Translations under genes and position numbers: made by a program
Shown: positions 61,297 to 64,000 of the stretch, piece after piece
How positions within the stretch are numbered: the stretch's first letter is position 1
Layout of the letters: the number at the start of each line of letters is the position of its first letter
The notes under the pieces: generated by a model
Database searches by the model: none
What the model was told of the DNA's origin: nothing
The model's input: the letters and a program-made list of their open reading frames with translations, nothing else
Origin: Ditylenchus dipsaci
Lineage: Eukaryota; Nematoda; Chromadorea; Rhabditida; Anguinidae
Assembly: GCA_004194705.1 (NCBI GenBank)
Contig: SADC01001153.1
Span: forward strand, 744,001-808,000
Reading direction: 5' to 3'
Length of the DNA stretch: 64,000 nt

Positions 61297-62610
61297 ATGT
61301 CAGACGAAGTGTTTGAAAAATTGGTGCGTGTGCTAAATACTTATTCGGGCAGAGACAAGGCTATGAGGTAATTAGGAAATATTTTTAGACAAAAACTTCA
61401 GAATCTAAGCATATTCAAAACCGTCTGTACTTTTTGAAACCAGGATGAATCTGGATCTTATCCTTTCCTCTGAATCACATTATTTCGTTGATACAAATCT
61501 AAAACTATTATAAATGAAATACTGGCATATATCAGAAACCCGGTATCGGTCCGAATCCAAAACTATCTAGGATCGACCCTGATACAATTATGAAATCCAG
61601 GTAGAATCTGGAAACTTATCCGAGATCCAAAACTATCCTTAGATCTAACATTATCTGCTCGAGCCCAGATCCTGGATAATTCTGTAACATGGTCATACCC
61701 GGATATTCGAATTAAATCAAGATTAGATCAAGCATGATTTGGATCTATATCCTACCCAAATTTTTCAGGATTAGGTCGAGAATAATTTCGAATTAAGATC
61801 CTAATCCGTTTTATTTAAAAAAAAAAAGACAGGAGCGAGAGTAATCCCGAATCTAAAACTTACTAATGGTTCTGCATATGACCCCTAATATTTTTTAGAA
61901 CCATCTATTTTGGTCTTGTGCTCGTCTCTACTCGAATCAATCGAGCCGCTTTGGCTAAACATGTGCTTGCTCTAGCAAGCAATAAGTATGTACATAACCT
62001 AAACACTTTTTATTTTGGTAATAAACACGAATATATAGGTCATGCCCGATTAGTATGGCGTCAACTTGGAAGTCAATTGACTCTACTTAACTTATCAAGA
62101 AAAATCCCTGGTGACTTGGAACATTCTACTGATGTCCAAGACACTTGCCTCAGCAGTGTTATCACGCTGCTTTTCGGAGCTAACTCATTGGCAGAATTTG
62201 TAGCGTGGCTTTCTGATGCTCGGATACTTAAATTTGACGCTTCCAGATGGTTTCGATATTGTAAGTTATTTTCTTAACACTCTCAGAACTGAGTGCGTAA
62301 AAAGTTTTTTTTATAAAATTTAATGCGGAGTGTGGGACAATTTGTGGGTATATAACCCTTAAACCCTTTATCGTATTTTCGCCGTTTAATTTTTAAGTTC
62401 TATCAGAGAAGGCCCGTCAATTAGAAAGGGTCCTACCATTTTTTTCTAGAGATATATAAATTTATGCTTTCGCTACATTTTCGATGCGTGCTTTTTTTAG
62501 GCCTCTATTTATACTTCGGCGCAATATGTGTAGAATTCTTTGATGGAAAGCTTACCAATGCGCTGCGCAAAACTGCTGCGCAAGAAGCCGAAGGAAACAT
62601 GAAGCCGTAG
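61297..62610 (+). CDS. PEX11: PEX11-like peroxisomal membrane protein (PEX11 gamma type)
   Basis: Exons 61297-61367, 61899-62260 and 62501-62610 join in phase to 180 aa. MSDEVFEKLVRVLNTYSGRD KAMRTIYFGL matches the PEX11 N-terminal helix (L...GRDK..R..QY). VWRQLGSQLTLLNLSRKIPG and EFVAWLSDARILKFDASRWF match the C-subtype (HVAWAADARVL..DSSRWW in PEX11G). PEX11 proteins remodel and elongate peroxisomal membranes before fission. Most relatives are longer (about 240 aa); this one ends in AAQEAEGNMKP without the usual last transmembrane helix. A GTATGT...ATATAG stretch (61986-62038) looks like an intron, but removing its 53 bp would break the frame. The ATG lies three bases after TTGTAG, suggesting trans-splicing. 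Intron 1 is filled with degenerate GGATCTAA-type repeats. Confidence 0.87.
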
Positions 62611-62619
62611 ATCCTGAAG

Positions 62620-62665
62620 TACAGGGTGGCGCGAAAAAATTCGGCCACCTTAAAAAATTAAAGTA
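62620..62665. repeat. Isolated mariner-like end
   Basis: ACAGGGTGGCGCGAAAAAAT TCGGCCACCTTAAAAAATTA resembles the ends at 28083 and 32866; no partner arm was seen before 63090. Confidence 0.5.
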
Positions 62666-63091
62666 CGTAACCCACTGCCCGGTCGGTTTTCGATTTTCGG
62701 GTGGTTAACCTTCGGAAACCTCTTCAACAATGCCGGCTGTGATAAATATTTTACAAAATTAACGCTTATGGCTTCAGCTATTTTTAACACACCTTGCTCG
62801 GAAATAATCAAAATATTTGCAGTTGTTGTGATAAGGGACAGGCTATCGAAAAATCTAGCCTACACACACACCAGCCACAAATAACAATATCAGTAAAGTT
62901 TTTATAGCGAAGAAAAAACATGATAATTAGCAGGTAGAAATGCAAGAACAAGGCCACACACGTTCTGTGAATGTCTTAAACCCAGCACAGCAGAACCATT
63001 AACTCGAACAGAACTTTATTTTTATTACAATCAGTCTAATAAACAGCAACAATAATACAAATTATAATTGAAACTAGTCTCTCCGTTTTTT

Positions 63092-64000
63092 TCAGGTTTT
63101 TCTTGGCCGAAATAGATAGAACTCGCAGACCATCTGAAGACAGTATTTCAATGCTGAGTAAAAGACATCAGCTCACCTCTTTTGAAACATTTAGCACTGC
63201 ACTAGTATTAGAGAGTCCACCATAATTAGGAGCGGAGAACAATGTGATAAGATTGCCTCCAGCCATGATGTTGTAGCCTCTTTTGCGCCACTAAAATTAG
63301 AAAAAAAATTTAACAAAATGTTAACACCGATAAATCAACCTCTCTTTTAACTTGGTGACCTCGAACAATTAAATCCAGACGCTGATCACGGCAGAACTCA
63401 TTCACAACTGACTGATCATACCACAGTGACACAGAACGATTGCTTGTAGACCAGCCAGCTTTCTCTCCGTCCGGATCAGACCACAGCAGATCGCACATCA
63501 AGCCTTTAGCAGGAACAAAAGACGGTATCAACAGCTGAAAATTTAAAATTAAATAATGAAAAAACAACGCTTTACTCCAACCTTGGCGAAATCACTCTTA
63601 TTTTTCAGCTCTGGAGAAAGGCCGCCATGCATTGCTAGGATCCGATCACCAACTATAGCAATTACTAAATGAATGTATTTAGAATAAATTTAAGTTTAAT
63701 GCAGGTAAGCATGCATGGGAAATTACCTGGTATATGATTGAACACATTCACGAACGAAAGGAAAGCCAAGTGCTGATCGCAATCTCCATACTTCTCAATG
63801 CATTCATCGAAGAAACCGTAACCACTGAATTTTTAAAAATATTCTCGAGCATAACCAGCACCAAAAATGTATCACTATTTGTGTTGTATTCCTCATGATT
63901 TCCCCGAAGCATGAAGCACTTGTCAGGATACCGAACTTTGAAGGCGAGTAGTAGGCAAAATGTTTCCACGCTGAATTTTGCGCGATCCACATAATCTCCT
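63092..64000 (-). CDS. PP1-like serine/threonine phosphatase, partial (N-terminus beyond window)
   Basis: Exons from the right: 64000-63876, 63824-63727, 63664-63582, 63534-63340, 63290-63177, 63133-63092. They encode [127 protein letters not shown]. The metal and catalytic residues in view are kept (GDYVDR Asp, GNHE Asn/His, MHGG His, GHQ His). The usual DRG is DRA and AHQ is GHQ, and a two- to three-residue change follows HQV, so this is a divergent paralogue of the kind expanded in nematodes. The junction 63876/63824 needs one extra G (TGGTTAC to TGGGTTAC). Introns are 43-65 bp. Confidence 0.9.

Noticed and set aside
61986..62038. Intron in PEX11 exon 2 (GTATGT...ATATAG)
   Set aside because: Removing 53 bp shifts the frame away from HARLVWRQLGSQ; reading through keeps a single open frame.

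Overview
The window is eukaryotic, AT-rich and repeat-dense, and most likely comes from a nematode. The strongest clue is a complete eight-exon seven-transmembrane chemoreceptor of the nematode Sra/Sre type (52.9-60.7 kb), with its ERIMATT, NRKRY, QRFQLSENIR and C-terminal YFxxLxxxW motifs. Very short GT-AG introns (44-60 bp) and coding sequence that starts just after a splice acceptor agree with this. I cannot name the species or clade.

Layout: 0-1.5 kb, broken Ty3/gypsy pol (minus), split by a small TA-flanked MITE. 2.9-14.0 kb, a CSRNP/AXUD1-type cysteine/serine-rich nuclear protein (plus), whose ~8.5 kb intron is filled with nested inverted-repeat (foldback) elements. Inside these lie degenerate, intron-bearing copies of ribosomal protein eS27 and histone H3, followed by a PIF/Harbinger copy. 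14-22.5 kb, foldback repeats and an unrecognised three-exon membrane-protein gene (minus, 16.2-17.3 kb). 22.8-26.2 kb, an intact five-exon TPR protein (plus). 26.2-35.9 kb, almost only repeats, with a zinc-knuckle ORF. 35.9-40.8 kb, a KATNIP/KIAA0556 homologue (minus) with repeats in its introns. 42.2-44.1 kb, a degenerate ubiquitin-eL40 fusion gene (minus). 44-52.6 kb, repeats, a truncated two-exon gene end with a BESS-like segment (49.6-49.9 kb, minus) and a copy of a ~1 kb repeat also found at 18 kb. 52.7-60.7 kb, the chemoreceptor, interrupted by a hAT-like 1.56 kb foldback, a Merlin-like fragment and other elements. 61.3-62.6 kb, PEX11-like peroxisomal protein (plus). 63.1-64 kb, PP1-like phosphatase (minus), running off the end.

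The genes look like independent housekeeping or sensory genes, with no operon logic. The unusual content is the mobile DNA: foldbacks nested up to four deep, several elements whose termini are inverted tandem arrays, a captured pair of housekeeping gene copies, and an insertion whose 8-bp target duplication regenerates a splice donor. Several conserved minus-strand genes also need exactly one extra G in a G-run to restore frame. This points either to homopolymer under-calling in the assembly or to widespread decay, and it must be settled before any of them is called a pseudogene.
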